Assembly: GCF_000317125.1 (NCBI RefSeq)
Contig: NC_019695.1
Span: forward strand, 1,848,336 to 1,912,335
Direction of reading: 5' to 3'
DNA from: Chroococcidiopsis thermalis PCC 7203
GTDB lineage: Bacteria; Cyanobacteriota; Cyanobacteriia; Cyanobacteriales; Chroococcidiopsidaceae
DNA: 64,000 nucleotides
The notes below the pieces were generated by a model, which made no database searches, was not told the origin of the DNA, and worked only from the letters and a program-made list of their open reading frames with translations. Below, in pieces: positions 35,985-45,785 of this stretch. The position numbers and the translations under genes are program-made. The stretch's first letter is position 1, and each line of letters begins with the position of its first letter.

Positions 35985-37343
35985 CTACACGCGGGTAGCG
36001 CGATTTGAGCTTTTTTCTACGTCGCGGGCTTGTTTGCTACGCCAGAATAACCGAATCGGCGTGCCAGTATAACCTAGTTGTTGGCGAAATTGTCGCTCGA
36101 TGTATCGACGATAGTTGTCGTTGAAGCGCTTGGCATCGTTGACGAATAACGCGATCGCTGGAGGTTGAACGCTGACTTGCGTGCCATAATAAATTCTTCC
36201 TTGTCGTCCTTGGCGAGTTACTGGGGGAGAATGCCACCTCAAAGCCTCTTCAATTACTTCGTTGACAACTGCTGTAGAGACGCGACGCTTGTGAGATTCG
36301 GCGGCTCGGTTTACTAATTCTAAAATTTTTTCTACTCGTTGTCCGGTCGTGGCACTGACAAAAATTGCCTCTGCCCAGTCTAGAAACTGCATTCGCTCTC
36401 GCAGGTTTTTTTCGTAGTCGTAAATTGTGTATGTATCTTTTTCGATCGCATCCCACTTGTTCACGACCAGAACGCAAGCCCGTCCTTCTTCAACAATACG
36501 TCCGGCGAGTTTTTGATCTTGTTCGGTCACGCCGTCGAGCGCATCAATGACGAGTAAAACCACGTCAGCGCGGCGAATTGCCTTAAAAGCACGATTGATA
36601 CCAAAAAATTCGGGTCCGTATTCGACGTTTTTCTTTTTGCGAATTCCGGCTGTATCGATTAAGCGATAGGTTTGTCCTTGGTGTTCGACCACGGTATCGA
36701 TTGAATCGCGTGTCGTACCAGAAATTGGACTGACGATCGCTCGACTTTCGCCGACAAAAGCGTTCAACAAGCTAGATTTACCAACGTTCGGTCTACCGAC
36801 AATCGCTACAGCAATCTCATTTGTTGGAGTAATTTCTTCAGGTTGGGGTAAGTGGGCGATCAGTTGGTCTAACAAATCTCCCGTACCGTTGCCATGAATG
36901 CCAGAGACAGCATACGGTTCGCCTAGTCCTAGTTCCCAAAACTGCGCTGCCTGCATCAGACCTTGTTCGGGTGATTCACATTTATTGACAGCAAGTAGCA
37001 CGGGTAAGGATTGTTGCCGCAACCACGCCGCCACTTCCTCATCGGCTGGCAGTGGTCCGGTTTGACCGTCAACGACAAATAGCACTGCACTGGCTTCGCT
37101 CAAAGCTACCATGACCTGCTGTCGGATCAGGGGTAAAAATTCGGTGTCGTCGTCGAAGACCAAGCCGCCTGTATCGACTACCAAAAATTCGCGATCGCAC
37201 CAGTACGCAGGCATGTAAGTGCGATCGCGCGTCACGCCTGGTTCGTCATAGACAATCGCCTCCTGTACTCCAGCCAGGCGATTAGCAAGCGTAGATTTGC
37301 CCACGTTAGGGCGACCGACTATGGCAACAATTGGCAAAGGCAT
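35985..37343 (-). CDS. der: Ribosome-assembly GTPase Der (EngA)
   Basis: Der has two consecutive GTPase domains and acts in 50S maturation. GRPNVGKST (about residues 9-17) with NKCE marks the first, and GRPNVGKSS (about 184-192) with DTAGI and NKWD marks the second. A KH-like C-terminal domain follows ([20 protein letters not shown] and [11 protein letters not shown]). The length of 452 is normal. Downstream spacing to ecfT is filled by GAGCTGAGGGAGC and GAATTCCGAATTCC tandem repeats (35880-35985). Confidence 0.96.
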   Translation of the reverse strand: MPLPIVAIVGRPNVGKSTLANRLAGVQEAIVYDEPGVTRDRTYMPAYWCDREFLVVDTGGLVFDDDTEFLPLIRQQVMVALSEASAVLFVVDGQTGPLPADEEVAAWLRQQSLPVLLAVNKCESPEQGLMQAAQFWELGLGEPYAVSGIHGNGTGDLLDQLIAHLPQPEEITPTNEIAVAIVGRPNVGKSSLLNAFVGESRAIVSPISGTTRDSIDTVVEHQGQTYRLIDTAGIRKKKNVEYGPEFFGINRAFKAIRRADVVLLVIDALDGVTEQDQKLAGRIVEEGRACVLVVNKWDAIEKDTYTIYDYEKNLRERMQFLDWAEAIFVSATTGQRVEKILELVNRAAESHKRRVSTAVVNEVIEEALRWHSPPVTRQGRQGRIYYGTQVSVQPPAIALFVNDAKRFNDNYRRYIERQFRQQLGYTGTPIRLFWRSKQARDVEKSSNRATRV

Positions 37344-38219
37344 ATAAGTGGCTGAAGCATCAAACTTTCATTGTAGCGACTCTCTAGAGTTTCGATCGCA
37401 ACTTGAGTTGAAAGAGAATTTTTGGGCAAAATCTTTTTTTCGATTGAAATATTCTTTAAGTAAAGTAGTTTTTTTGACAAACTACTTAAACAAACTAAAT
37501 CAAATTCAGTTTTACGCGATCGCGGATTTCCTGTATTATTCCTTTAAACAAATGAGACAAAGCAGTAAAAATTGCCTCTTTCTAACTCTTGTTGGAACTT
37601 GGCTATCTTCTCGTGCTTTTGTTTCAAAAAAAGACAAAGTTTTTGCAAAGATTCAAGCTAAACGTGCAAAATTTGCACGAATAAAATATATGATTTGTCG
37701 GTATAAACTTTGTCAAAAAAATAGTTGAGTTTGACAATATGTCGTGTATATTGAGAAGATATTCGCGGATTAAAGTTATTTTCAGACTTAACCAAGGAAA
37801 TTGTCGAGTGGCTCTCGGCAAGCATTTGAACGTCAGATCTACCACAAATCAAAAGTAAACTTTAGGCTAATAGCAGTCATCAGAGTTTTTTGTCTTCATT
37901 TCAGGGCTGAAGTACAACAGACAAAACTAATTAGTTACAGAAAGTCAGCACAAAGGAGATCGACGCGATCGCAATTTAGTCTTAATTACGAGCTATTAGC
38001 TACTAGCTAATAGTGATATAGCAGTTCTAAATGATTTGTAAAGTATGCTTCTAGCCTGCCGCAGACTAGAAGCCTGCTCCGCTCATGAATCAAATAGGAC
38101 TGCTATAGAGAGGCGCGACATATCATCTTACTGCACCGATCTCCGATGGCTGACAACTTTGTATAGACGTTACATGTAACTGACAACTGACAACTGACAT
38201 CAGGAGGATACAAATTTAA
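37344..38219. other. 876-bp AT-rich spacer
   Basis: This is the largest gene-poor stretch. A 126-codon frame (37348-37728) is rich in Phe, Lys and Tyr, lacks a ribosome site and has no recognisable domain, so I do not call it. Near 38150-38185 there is a half copy of the ACGTTACATGTAAC palindrome and GACAACTGACAACTG repeats. A Shine-Dalgarno AGGAGG at 38202-38207 serves the next gene. Confidence 0.55.
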
Positions 38220-39746
38220 GTGATTCAGCACGAACTACTTAATTTACCTACCAAGAAATTTGGCACTGGGACGCTAATAGCCCAAGGCAGTGGTGTAGGT
38301 AGCTGGCAACTTCTGTCCTATCAAGTCCCGATTAACCCCGTCCATGCAGCATTATTACGAACGGGAAAAGTCTTTTTTTTCACTGGTTCGGGAAATAATC
38401 CCACGCGAATTAATTCGCCCTTCAACAGCGTGGTTTGGGATGTAAACAGCGGCACGTTTACCAGTCAATCACCACCAACAGATCCCTCTGGACTACCCAT
38501 CGATCTTTTCTGTGCCGGACAATCGTTTCGCGCTGACGGTCGCTTAATGATTGCAGGTGGAACTCTGCAATACGACCCTTTCTATGGAGCAACCGCTGCT
38601 TTTTTATTCGATCCGAGTAACGAGCAGCTGACAGCCATAGCCTCAATGAAGTACGGTCGCTGGTATCCTACAGTTTTAACGCTGGGCAACGGTCGAATTT
38701 TTGCCTTATCGGGGCTGGATGTGAATGGCAATCTAGCAATCAACCCAGAAATATATTCCAGCTCTTGGAGAGCGTTTTCTCAAGCTACCAGTCCTTTCGA
38801 GCTTTACGCCCATTTAATTTTGACCGCTACGGGGCAGGTTTTTTATACCGGAGGCTATTTTGCTTTTAACAATGGTGTTTCCGCTCGCCTGCTCACCTTA
38901 CCAGGAAACTTCAATCAAAGAATTACCGAAACACCCGTAGGTGCATTGCAACAGCCTGACTCTGGCGCTCAAGCTGCTAGCGTACTGCTTCCACCAGCTC
39001 AAGACCAACGAGTCATGGTGATTGGGGGAGGAAATCCCAATCAGGCAACTAATAGAGTCAGTATCATCAACTTAAACGCAACTAACCCTGCATATGCAGC
39101 TGCACCATCGCTCAATTTTGCTCGCAAGCACCACAACGCCGTAATTCTGCCCGATCGCACGGTTTTAGTTTGTAACGGTAGCGGATTTGATGAAGCAGGG
39201 AATGCTGCCACGCTGACCGCAGAGATCTACGACCCGATCGCCAATACTTGGACGCTGACAGCTCCAGCTAACCGAGTTCGCCTCTATCACTCCGTTGCCT
39301 TACTGCTACCAGATGGCAGAGTTGTCACCACAGGTGGTAATCCCAGGCGGTTAAATGAATGCGATAGCAATGGCAACCTTCCAGGCACGCCATCACTACC
39401 TTGTGAGGACAGGCAAATTGAAATTTACAGCCCGCCTTACATCTCGCAAACGCGACCGACAATTCAGAACGCACCCGCAGAAATCTCCCTGGGCAATACA
39501 TTCACAGTCACGACTCCCCAGGCACAGAACATCCAATGGGTCAGCTTAATTAGACCAATGGCAACAACCCACGGACTAGATACAGAACAACGGCTGGTAG
39601 ATTTGCCGATCGCCTCTAGAACCAGTACTTCCCTATCCGTGACTCTGACATCTAATCGCAATATTGCCCCTGCTGGCTGGTACATGTTGTTTGTCAGCAA
39701 TAACAGTCGCATACCTTCAGTAGCTAGATGGATAAGGGTTAGGTAA
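38220..39746 (+). CDS. Copper-radical oxidase (galactose/glyoxal oxidase type, DUF1929)
   Basis: The 508-residue protein has Kelch-like propeller repeats followed by a C-terminal DUF1929 domain. All residues needed for a Tyr-Cys copper-radical site are in place: C98 (DLFCAGQSF), Y149 (KYGRWYPT), Y356-H357 (RLYHSVALL) and H451 (ATTHGLDTEQR). It should oxidise a primary alcohol or aldehyde with release of H2O2; the substrate is unknown. The start is GTG after AGGAGG, with an in-frame stop just before it. No signal peptide is seen, which is odd for a family that is mostly secreted. Confidence 0.88.
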   Translation: MIQHELLNLPTKKFGTGTLIAQGSGVGSWQLLSYQVPINPVHAALLRTGKVFFFTGSGNNPTRINSPFNSVVWDVNSGTFTSQSPPTDPSGLPIDLFCAGQSFRADGRLMIAGGTLQYDPFYGATAAFLFDPSNEQLTAIASMKYGRWYPTVLTLGNGRIFALSGLDVNGNLAINPEIYSSSWRAFSQATSPFELYAHLILTATGQVFYTGGYFAFNNGVSARLLTLPGNFNQRITETPVGALQQPDSGAQAASVLLPPAQDQRVMVIGGGNPNQATNRVSIINLNATNPAYAAAPSLNFARKHHNAVILPDRTVLVCNGSGFDEAGNAATLTAEIYDPIANTWTLTAPANRVRLYHSVALLLPDGRVVTTGGNPRRLNECDSNGNLPGTPSLPCEDRQIEIYSPPYISQTRPTIQNAPAEISLGNTFTVTTPQAQNIQWVSLIRPMATTHGLDTEQRLVDLPIASRTSTSLSVTLTSNRNIAPAGWYMLFVSNNSRIPSVARWIRVR

Positions 39747-39866
39747 TCAGTTATCAGTGAACAGTTATTAGTGGTTAGTGACTAGTGATTAGTAACTGGA
39801 CTCAATTCTTGTCACCAGCCACTAGTCACTAGCCACCAGACACGCACCACGCACCACTTATTGCAT

Positions 39867-40784
39867 ATGGAAATCAGAATTTCTCGTCGTCGGTTTGGAC
39901 AATTGGCGATTGCCACAACTACAATTGCCGGATTTAGCTATTTAGCTAGCAAAACCTCGGCACAAACGCCAGGTTTGACGATCGCGGGCATTAGTTCTAG
40001 GGGAACTGTTATTACGCCAGATTCCAGTCGTACCGATGTTTCCAGTCCTTCTGTGGAGACGGGCGATGCCTCCGATACCTCTGATACATCCCAGCAAGTC
40101 ATTATTAGCTCGATTGACTTGCCAACAGGGAGAAGCCAGAGGGGAGTAACCTCTGCAATGCCCACGGATGAGAGTATCAGCGGTTTTGCTTACTTAATCG
40201 ACGGTACGCCTGTGGTTGCCATAACTCCCGCTAGAACCACTAGAAGGAAAGGCAGAAATCCGACACGTCTCAGCTTTCCTGGGATATCGCGTGCTGAGGT
40301 GACAGTTTCAGGACTCACACCCCAGCAAAGACTCGAAAGTTTAATGGTAACTCCAGATGGCGTGCTTCTCGGTTTGGTTGCAAATAAGAACGGTACGCCA
40401 CCTGTAAGACTGGTAGAAGTTAACCCCAATACAGGAACTTTTAATGTCAGACTCAGCCTACCATCTGACCAAAAATATAGTACCTTAGCAATCTGTCCCA
40501 ACGGCACGATCTATACAACTGCCGTTGCTAACGGTGCTACTACTCTCGTCAGAATTAATTTAGCGCAAGCTAGTGTCACGCCGTTAGTACAATTGCGGTT
40601 GAATAACAACTCTTGGGGTAATGGCTTGCAAAGCCTATTATGCAACAACGCTAACCAGCTGATTGCTTTTGGCGCACCGAGATACATACAACCAAATGCT
40701 CTTTATACTGTAGATTTAGGCAGTGGCGCTATGGCTAAACTGGTAGACTTTGATGCTGCTAGGGTGGCAATGCGGACTACATAG
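39867..40784 (+). CDS. Tat-exported protein of unknown function, propeller-like
   Basis: The N-terminus has a twin-arginine signal (SRRRFGQLAIATTTIAG) with a cleavage-like site after TSAQ. The body of about 270 residues contains repeated blocks (SLMVTPDGVLLGLVANKNG, STLAICPNGTIYTTAVANG) that look like blades of a beta-propeller. I do not recognise the family. It follows the copper-radical oxidase in the same direction, with about 120 bases of repeat-filled spacer between, so the two may be functionally linked. The ATG at 39867 is preferred over the TTG at 39861. Confidence 0.72.
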   Translation: MEIRISRRRFGQLAIATTTIAGFSYLASKTSAQTPGLTIAGISSRGTVITPDSSRTDVSSPSVETGDASDTSDTSQQVIISSIDLPTGRSQRGVTSAMPTDESISGFAYLIDGTPVVAITPARTTRRKGRNPTRLSFPGISRAEVTVSGLTPQQRLESLMVTPDGVLLGLVANKNGTPPVRLVEVNPNTGTFNVRLSLPSDQKYSTLAICPNGTIYTTAVANGATTLVRINLAQASVTPLVQLRLNNNSWGNGLQSLLCNNANQLIAFGAPRYIQPNALYTVDLGSGAMAKLVDFDAARVAMRTT

Positions 40785-40942
40785 GGTAATTGGTAATTGG
40801 TAGTTGGTAGTTGGTAATTGGTAATTGGTAGTTGTCCCCTGCTCCCTGATAACTGATAACTGATAACTGATAACTCTGTAGAGACGTTACATGTAACGTC
40901 TCTACACTGGTAACTGATAACTGACAACTGATTTGTTTGCTA
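40785..40942. repeat. Heptamer arrays and palindrome
   Basis: The spacer consists of GGTAATTGGTAGTTG tandem repeats (40791-40834), GATAACTGATAACT repeats, and a perfect palindrome of the ACGTTACATGTAACGT family at 40877-40906. Confidence 0.85.
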
Positions 40943-41686
40943 GTGAAAAAAAACGATTTAGAGTTTTACGATCGCAGTGCTGCCCAGTGGTGGCAACCTG
41001 ATGCTAAGATCTACGCCCTGCACCGCCTTAATCCCCTTCGCTTTCAGTATTTCGATCGCCATTTAACCAATTGGCAAGGGCTGAGAGTTCTGGATGTTGG
41101 TTGTGGTGGAGGGTTTTCTTGCGAATTTTTAGCTGCACGGGGTGCAAAGGTTTTTGGCATCGATCGCTCTCAGAGTTGTATTGCCGCAGCGAAAGCCCAT
41201 GCTGCAACTTCTGGATTCGAGATTGACTATCAGTGTGGATATGCCGAAGATCTGCCCTATGCCGATCGCTATTTTGATGTGGTTGTTTGTGTCGATGTCT
41301 TAGAACACGTCACGAATTGGCAACAAACTGTCATGGAAATTCATCGCGTCTTGCAGCCTGGAGGAACGTTTTGTTTTGACACGATAAACAGGACTGTGCA
41401 ATCGCAGTTGATGATGATTTGGTTTTTGGAGGGAGTCGTCAAAGCGATCGATCGCGGGATTCACGACTGGGAGAAATTCATCAAACCAGAGGAGTTAACG
41501 AGTTTGATGCAACAGCAGAGTTTTACGAATATTGACATTAAAGGCTTTAGCCTATTTGGAAGTTCACCCTGGGATGCGATCGCTACTTTCTGGCACTATA
41601 AGAGAACGGGTAGTTTGAGGGCAAGCATTACAGACAATACGTCAGTTATGTATATTGGCAAGGCAGAAAAAACAGCGCGATCGTAA
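40943..41686 (+). CDS. UbiG-like SAM-dependent methyltransferase
   Basis: The class I methyltransferase fold is clear: VLDVGCGGGFSCEFLAARG (motif I), GIDRSQSCIAAAKAHA, YAEDLPYADRYFDVVVCVDV and LEHVTNWQ, and RVLQPGGTFCFDT. The pattern and length (about 247) resemble UbiG, the O-methyltransferase of ubiquinone synthesis. Cyanobacteria make plastoquinone rather than ubiquinone, so the true substrate is open. I chose GTG 40943, giving a start like MKKNDLEFYDR; TTG 40937 is also open. Confidence 0.82.
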   Translation: MKKNDLEFYDRSAAQWWQPDAKIYALHRLNPLRFQYFDRHLTNWQGLRVLDVGCGGGFSCEFLAARGAKVFGIDRSQSCIAAAKAHAATSGFEIDYQCGYAEDLPYADRYFDVVVCVDVLEHVTNWQQTVMEIHRVLQPGGTFCFDTINRTVQSQLMMIWFLEGVVKAIDRGIHDWEKFIKPEELTSLMQQQSFTNIDIKGFSLFGSSPWDAIATFWHYKRTGSLRASITDNTSVMYIGKAEKTARS

Positions 41687-41854
41687 AAAACTGCTAAAGT
41701 CTAGCCCCGCGATCGCGTAGAGTGCGTCAAGATTGTAGGGGCAGGTCTACTTAAAATGTCTGTTCTGAGTAGAGTTTCTTCGTAAACCTGTCCGTACAAA
41801 AGTCAAAAGTCAAAAGTCAGAATGCTGGAACTTGAATTCAATCCGTGACAGCAT

Positions 41855-43414
41855 ATGACCGCAAACATTAATATGAAGCATTCTGTAGATATTGCGATCG
41901 TCGGCGCTGGGCATAATGGATTAGTAGCGGCATTACTACTTGCCCGTCAAGGATTGAACGTATTGGTTCTGGAAGAAAAACAGGCGATTGGTGGGGCTTG
42001 TCGGACAGAAACACCTTTTCGTACTGCACCCAACTTAGGTATTTCTACAGGCGCGTACTTATTGGGGTTAATGCCACCAGAACTACTAAAAATTTTAGAT
42101 ATCGATCTACCAACGATCCGGCGCGATCCTCACTATTTTGTCCCGACATTAGATCGGCGCTACCTGCTGTTTGGTTCCGATACAGCACAGATGCAGCAGC
42201 AGTTTACTGCCTTTTTTTCTGAGGCTGATTGGCAAGCAAATTTGGCATTGCAAGAAGAACTGGCACAGTTGAGAGAGGATATTGCCCCGACGTGGTTAGA
42301 GGAACCGCTATCGATAGAAGAGACAGCAGAAAAATACGTGCGATCGCATTTAAAATCTATATTTGTCGATCTGTGTCGCAAGTCTGTTGGCGAATATCTC
42401 GATCGCTTTGATTTTAAAAGCGATTTAGTTAAAGCAATGTATGCTGTCACCGATGGATTTACAGGGGTATTCGGTACTTGGGATACTCCAGGTACGGGGA
42501 TGAATTTTCTCGTCCATAATATGTGTCGCCTCCCCGGGAGTGATGGAACTTGGATGGTGGTACGAGGCGGAATGGGGACTGTGACTCATCGTCTGGCAGA
42601 GGCGGCGGTGAAAGCTGGGGCAAAAATTGAAACTGGGCGCGGCGTAGATAAAATTGTAGTATCTCAGAATGTAGCAACGGGTGTCGTGTTGCAGGATGGC
42701 ACTGAGATTACTGCTAAAACTGTCATTGTTAATGCCGATCCATTTCGGATGCGTCAACTTGTCGGTACGGAGAATTTTGCTGCCGACTACAACCGCAGGC
42801 TAGATAGTTACTTGCGAGATGGCACGACTTTTAAAGTCAATATGTGTTTGCGAGAACTGCCCCAGTTTACCTGTTTGCCTGAAAATCGGGGTCAGTACGG
42901 TACGACGATTCATTTATTACCGGACGAATCGGAAGTAATGATGCATCTGTATCAAGCTTTTGCGGATGTGGAAGCGGGAAGACTACCGGAATTTCCGACG
43001 ATTGAATGGTACATTCATACAACTCTCGATCCTTCTTTACAAGACGGGCAAGGGCATCATAATTCAGCTTTGTTCGTGCAGTGGGTTCCTTACGAATTAC
43101 AAGGAACAACTTGGGAAGAGGAGGAAGAGAATTATGTAAGACATTTGCTATCAATTTGCGATCGCTTTGCCCCTGGTACTTCCAATCTCGTTCAAGAAGT
43201 TTTTGCCCTCCATCCCCAGAGATTAGAACAGCATTTTGGTTTGACACGCGGACACATTCATCACGTCGATAATTCTTTTGGATTTAACGATCGCTTGCCA
43301 TATGCTACGCCGATTCAGGGTTTATACTCAGCTAGTGCAGGCTGTCACCCCGCAGGTTCGGTGATTGGTGCGGCAGGACACAATGCAGCAATGCGAGTCA
43401 TGCGCGATTTATAG
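41855..43414 (+). CDS. FAD-dependent oxidoreductase, phytoene-desaturase/PYROXD2-like
   Basis: The N-terminal dinucleotide-binding motif is IAIVGAGHNGLVAALLLARQ followed by VLVLEEKQAIGGACRTE. The C-terminal FAD motif is LYSASAGCHPAGSVIGAAGH near the end. Length 519 and the central VTDGFTGVFGTWDTPGTGMN fit the PYROXD2/CrtO-related group rather than classical CrtI. A carotenoid substrate is possible but not shown. The start may be M1 or M7 (MKHSVDIAIVG). Confidence 0.85.
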   Translation: MTANINMKHSVDIAIVGAGHNGLVAALLLARQGLNVLVLEEKQAIGGACRTETPFRTAPNLGISTGAYLLGLMPPELLKILDIDLPTIRRDPHYFVPTLDRRYLLFGSDTAQMQQQFTAFFSEADWQANLALQEELAQLREDIAPTWLEEPLSIEETAEKYVRSHLKSIFVDLCRKSVGEYLDRFDFKSDLVKAMYAVTDGFTGVFGTWDTPGTGMNFLVHNMCRLPGSDGTWMVVRGGMGTVTHRLAEAAVKAGAKIETGRGVDKIVVSQNVATGVVLQDGTEITAKTVIVNADPFRMRQLVGTENFAADYNRRLDSYLRDGTTFKVNMCLRELPQFTCLPENRGQYGTTIHLLPDESEVMMHLYQAFADVEAGRLPEFPTIEWYIHTTLDPSLQDGQGHHNSALFVQWVPYELQGTTWEEEEENYVRHLLSICDRFAPGTSNLVQEVFALHPQRLEQHFGLTRGHIHHVDNSFGFNDRLPYATPIQGLYSASAGCHPAGSVIGAAGHNAAMRVMRDL

Positions 43415-43847
43415 GTTACGATCTGCATTCTTCTCTCTTTTATACGGCAGTTAGACAAGCTAAATCAATTCAAGAACTGGCTACGACTTTGCAATGTTTT
43501 TTTATTGTTTTAAAGGCGATCGCTTATCCCGATCTATTTGTGTTAGCAGAGGTAATTCAGGAGGCGATCGAGTTATCTCCTGGGGTTGGGTTAAAGTTGG
43601 TGAGACAGAAAAATTCGATCGTGTTTTTTCCATCTGATAGCGGTTTTCGATTGGGTAAAACACACGATTTGTAGGGGCGCACAGAGAAAGCGCCCCTACA
43701 AATGTCACGCACGCAATCGAGAATTGCTATGATACTAAGGTGTTAGGTGAATAAGACTAATAACCAAAAAAACATTCTGTCTTCTGGCTCCTGTCTCCTA
43801 TCTTCTGCTTCGGTAAAATATAGTTTTGTCAAACGCTATTTAGAAAG
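43415..43847. other. Spacer with a possible gene fragment and a hairpin
   Basis: A frame ending at 43674 (from about 43440: TAVRQAKSIQELATTLQCFF, later VIQEAIELSPGVGLKLVRQ) reads like a piece of a real protein but has no proper start. It may be a remnant of a lost gene. A GGGGCGC/GCGCCCC hairpin (43671-43699) follows directly and includes its stop region. The rest is AT-rich. Confidence 0.4.
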
Positions 43848-44387
43848 ATGGTACTCACTTCAAACGATTTTAGCGGCTTACTCAACGAGCGTTTTTTTCG
43901 TAATTTCTTGCCAATTCCAGCTACTAGTAGTTTAGATTTGGGTGCAATAACACCAGACTTTCGATTGCCAGATATTACTAATGGTAGAGAAATTAAGCTT
44001 TCAGAATATCGGGGTAAGCAACCTCTCATTTTAGCTTTCACGCGCATTTTCACGGAAAAGCAATATTGTCCTTTTTGCTTCCCACATATTAAAGATGTAA
44101 ACGAGAAGTACGATCGCTTTCGCGATCGCGGAATTGAACTATTAATGATTACGAGTACTGATGAAAAACAAAGTCAGATCGTAGTCAGAGATTTAGGTTT
44201 AAGAATGCCGTTACTGAGCGATCCTAGCTGCAATGTATTTAGAGCATACAGCACGGGGCAAGCTCTAGGTGCGCCTTTGCCTGCTCAGTTTGTATTAGAT
44301 AAACAGGGCAGATTGCTTTACAAACACTTGTTTTCTTTCCTCGACCACAATGCCAGTGTAGAGCAAATGTTAGCAGTACTTGATTAG
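43848..44387 (+). CDS. AhpC/TSA-type peroxiredoxin-like protein
   Basis: The 179-residue protein has the thioredoxin-fold layout of the AhpC/TSA family (GAITPDFRLPDITNGREIKL, LILAFTRIFTEKQYCPFCFP, DRGIELLMITSTD, APLPAQFVLDKQGRLLYKHL). The active-site region reads CPFC (C74, C77) instead of the usual PxxxT/SxxC, so it may be a thiol-disulfide reductant rather than a peroxidase. It is convergent with dnaJ, and a strong palindrome lies between them. Confidence 0.8.
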   Translation: MVLTSNDFSGLLNERFFRNFLPIPATSSLDLGAITPDFRLPDITNGREIKLSEYRGKQPLILAFTRIFTEKQYCPFCFPHIKDVNEKYDRFRDRGIELLMITSTDEKQSQIVVRDLGLRMPLLSDPSCNVFRAYSTGQALGAPLPAQFVLDKQGRLLYKHLFSFLDHNASVEQMLAVLD

Positions 44388-44430
44388 ATTTTACTGCCAA
44401 TTTAATGTGGATTGTAAAATAGGAGCTAAA

Positions 44431-44458
44431 GTAGGGGCGCACAGCTGTGCGCCCCTAC
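44431..44458. repeat. GGGCGCACAGCTGTGCGCCC palindrome between convergent genes
   Basis: This is a perfect 28-bp palindrome placed 43 bases after the peroxiredoxin-like gene and 19 bases before the end of dnaJ. It could terminate both transcripts, although the flanks have only short T/A runs. Confidence 0.85.
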
Positions 44459-44477
44459 ATAATTTTGTAATACTAGT

Positions 44478-45530
44478 TTACAACCGTACTTGTGGCAAGC
44501 GATCGCGGGGATTAAAACTGCGACTACTGCGAATCTTTTCATAATACTCCCGCTCCGTACTGCTCAAATCTTTGGGTGGAACGATCGCAATTTTTACTAG
44601 CAAATCGGTGCGTCCACCTTTTGGTAGAGTCCAACCTTTACCGCGTAAACGTAGAGATTGACCGGAACGAACTCCAGCTGGAACATTAAGCTTGACAGAA
44701 CCATCGGGAGTAGGAACGTCAATTGCTGCACCAAGAACTGCTTCATCGGGAGTAATTGGCACTTCGCAGACGAGATTGTCGCCTTCAAACTTGAAGAAAG
44801 AGTGCGGTTGAATGTCCACTTTCAAGTATAAATCGCCTCGTTGCTGCGTAGCAGGATTAACTAAACCCTTACCCCGTACGCGAACGCGGCTACCAGGTTT
44901 TGCCCCTGGCGGAATGCGGACTTCAATAGTTTCACTCCCAACACTCAACCGTTTCTGTACGCCGTGAAACGCTTCTGATAAAGTGAGGGCGATCGCGGCT
45001 TCTCTGTCGGTGCTAGCTGCGGAACCGTCAAAACCAACAGTGGGATCGGTGAAGCCGTCAAAACCGCCCGTTCCAGACGATCTTCTTCCAGAAGTGGTAT
45101 AACTATATGTCTGACGAGTCCCACCAGTTCGTGCGCCAGGTGCGCCAGGTGTGCCAGGTGCGCCAGCACCACCAAAACGACCGAGCAGATCGTTGATAAA
45201 CTCATCAAAACTGCCGTATCTGCCAAACTCAAAATCGTCGAAACCAACATTAACCCCACCAGCACCAGCGCCACCAGGCGACCAAGCTTGTCCGGCTTGC
45301 TTCCAGTACTGACCGAATTGGTCGTATTTACGGCGCTTGTCTGGATCTGAAAGGACTTCGTAAGCTTCGTTAACTTCCTTGAATCGCGCCTCGGCTTGCT
45401 TGTTACCTGGGTTAACATCCGGGTGAAATTTACGGGCTAGCCTGCGAAAAGCCTGTTTAATTTCATCATTACTGGCAGTCTTGTTGACTCCCAAAATACT
45501 GTAATAGTCCTTAAAATCAGTAGCAGCCAT
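44478..45530 (-). CDS. dnaJ: DnaJ/CbpA-type Hsp40 co-chaperone
   Basis: The N-terminal J domain has the HPD motif ([10 protein letters not shown], about residues 34-43) that stimulates DnaK ATPase. A Gly-rich linker (about 80-150) follows, including a tandem [11 protein letters not shown] stretch, then the substrate-binding beta domains ([19 protein letters not shown]-like and [20 protein letters not shown]). The zinc-finger domain is missing, so it is of the CbpA/type II kind, 350 residues long. It lies alone on the minus strand downstream of aspS. Confidence 0.92.
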   Translation of the reverse strand: MAATDFKDYYSILGVNKTASNDEIKQAFRRLARKFHPDVNPGNKQAEARFKEVNEAYEVLSDPDKRRKYDQFGQYWKQAGQAWSPGGAGAGGVNVGFDDFEFGRYGSFDEFINDLLGRFGGAGAPGTPGAPGARTGGTRQTYSYTTSGRRSSGTGGFDGFTDPTVGFDGSAASTDREAAIALTLSEAFHGVQKRLSVGSETIEVRIPPGAKPGSRVRVRGKGLVNPATQQRGDLYLKVDIQPHSFFKFEGDNLVCEVPITPDEAVLGAAIDVPTPDGSVKLNVPAGVRSGQSLRLRGKGWTLPKGGRTDLLVKIAIVPPKDLSSTEREYYEKIRSSRSFNPRDRLPQVRL

Positions 45531-45750
45531 CTAGCTATCAGCCTCCTGAGTGCGATTCAACCTAATTTTATGTGTAGGGATAAGCCCACTAAGGCACTGT
45601 GTAGGCGACAAATCAGCACCTAGTAGGGATAGTTTCGGGTATATACATTCTGCCCTAAACTTAGCAAACGGTTACATTGAATCGAGTTCGGTTCTTGCTC
45701 AAGTCGCGATCGCAATTGCCCTACTAAGGGTTAGGGAGAAGACAAAGGGG

Positions 45751-45785
45751 AATTGTAGAGAGTTACATGTAACGTCTCTACAATT
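45751..45785. repeat. ACGTTACATGTAACGT-type palindrome at the aspS stop
   Basis: The arms extend to AATTGTAGAG on the left and CTCTACAATT on the right, with two bases missing on the left (GAGAGTTAC). The TAG stop of aspS (45778-45780) lies inside it. Confidence 0.8.

Noticed and set aside
37348-37728. 126-codon frame in the large spacer
   Set aside because: Its composition is that of AT-rich noncoding DNA, with no ribosome site and no domain.
40797-40834. Regular repeats that could suggest a CRISPR array
   Set aside because: Units are 7-8 bases in tandem with no unique spacers and no cas genes; these are heptamer-type repeats.
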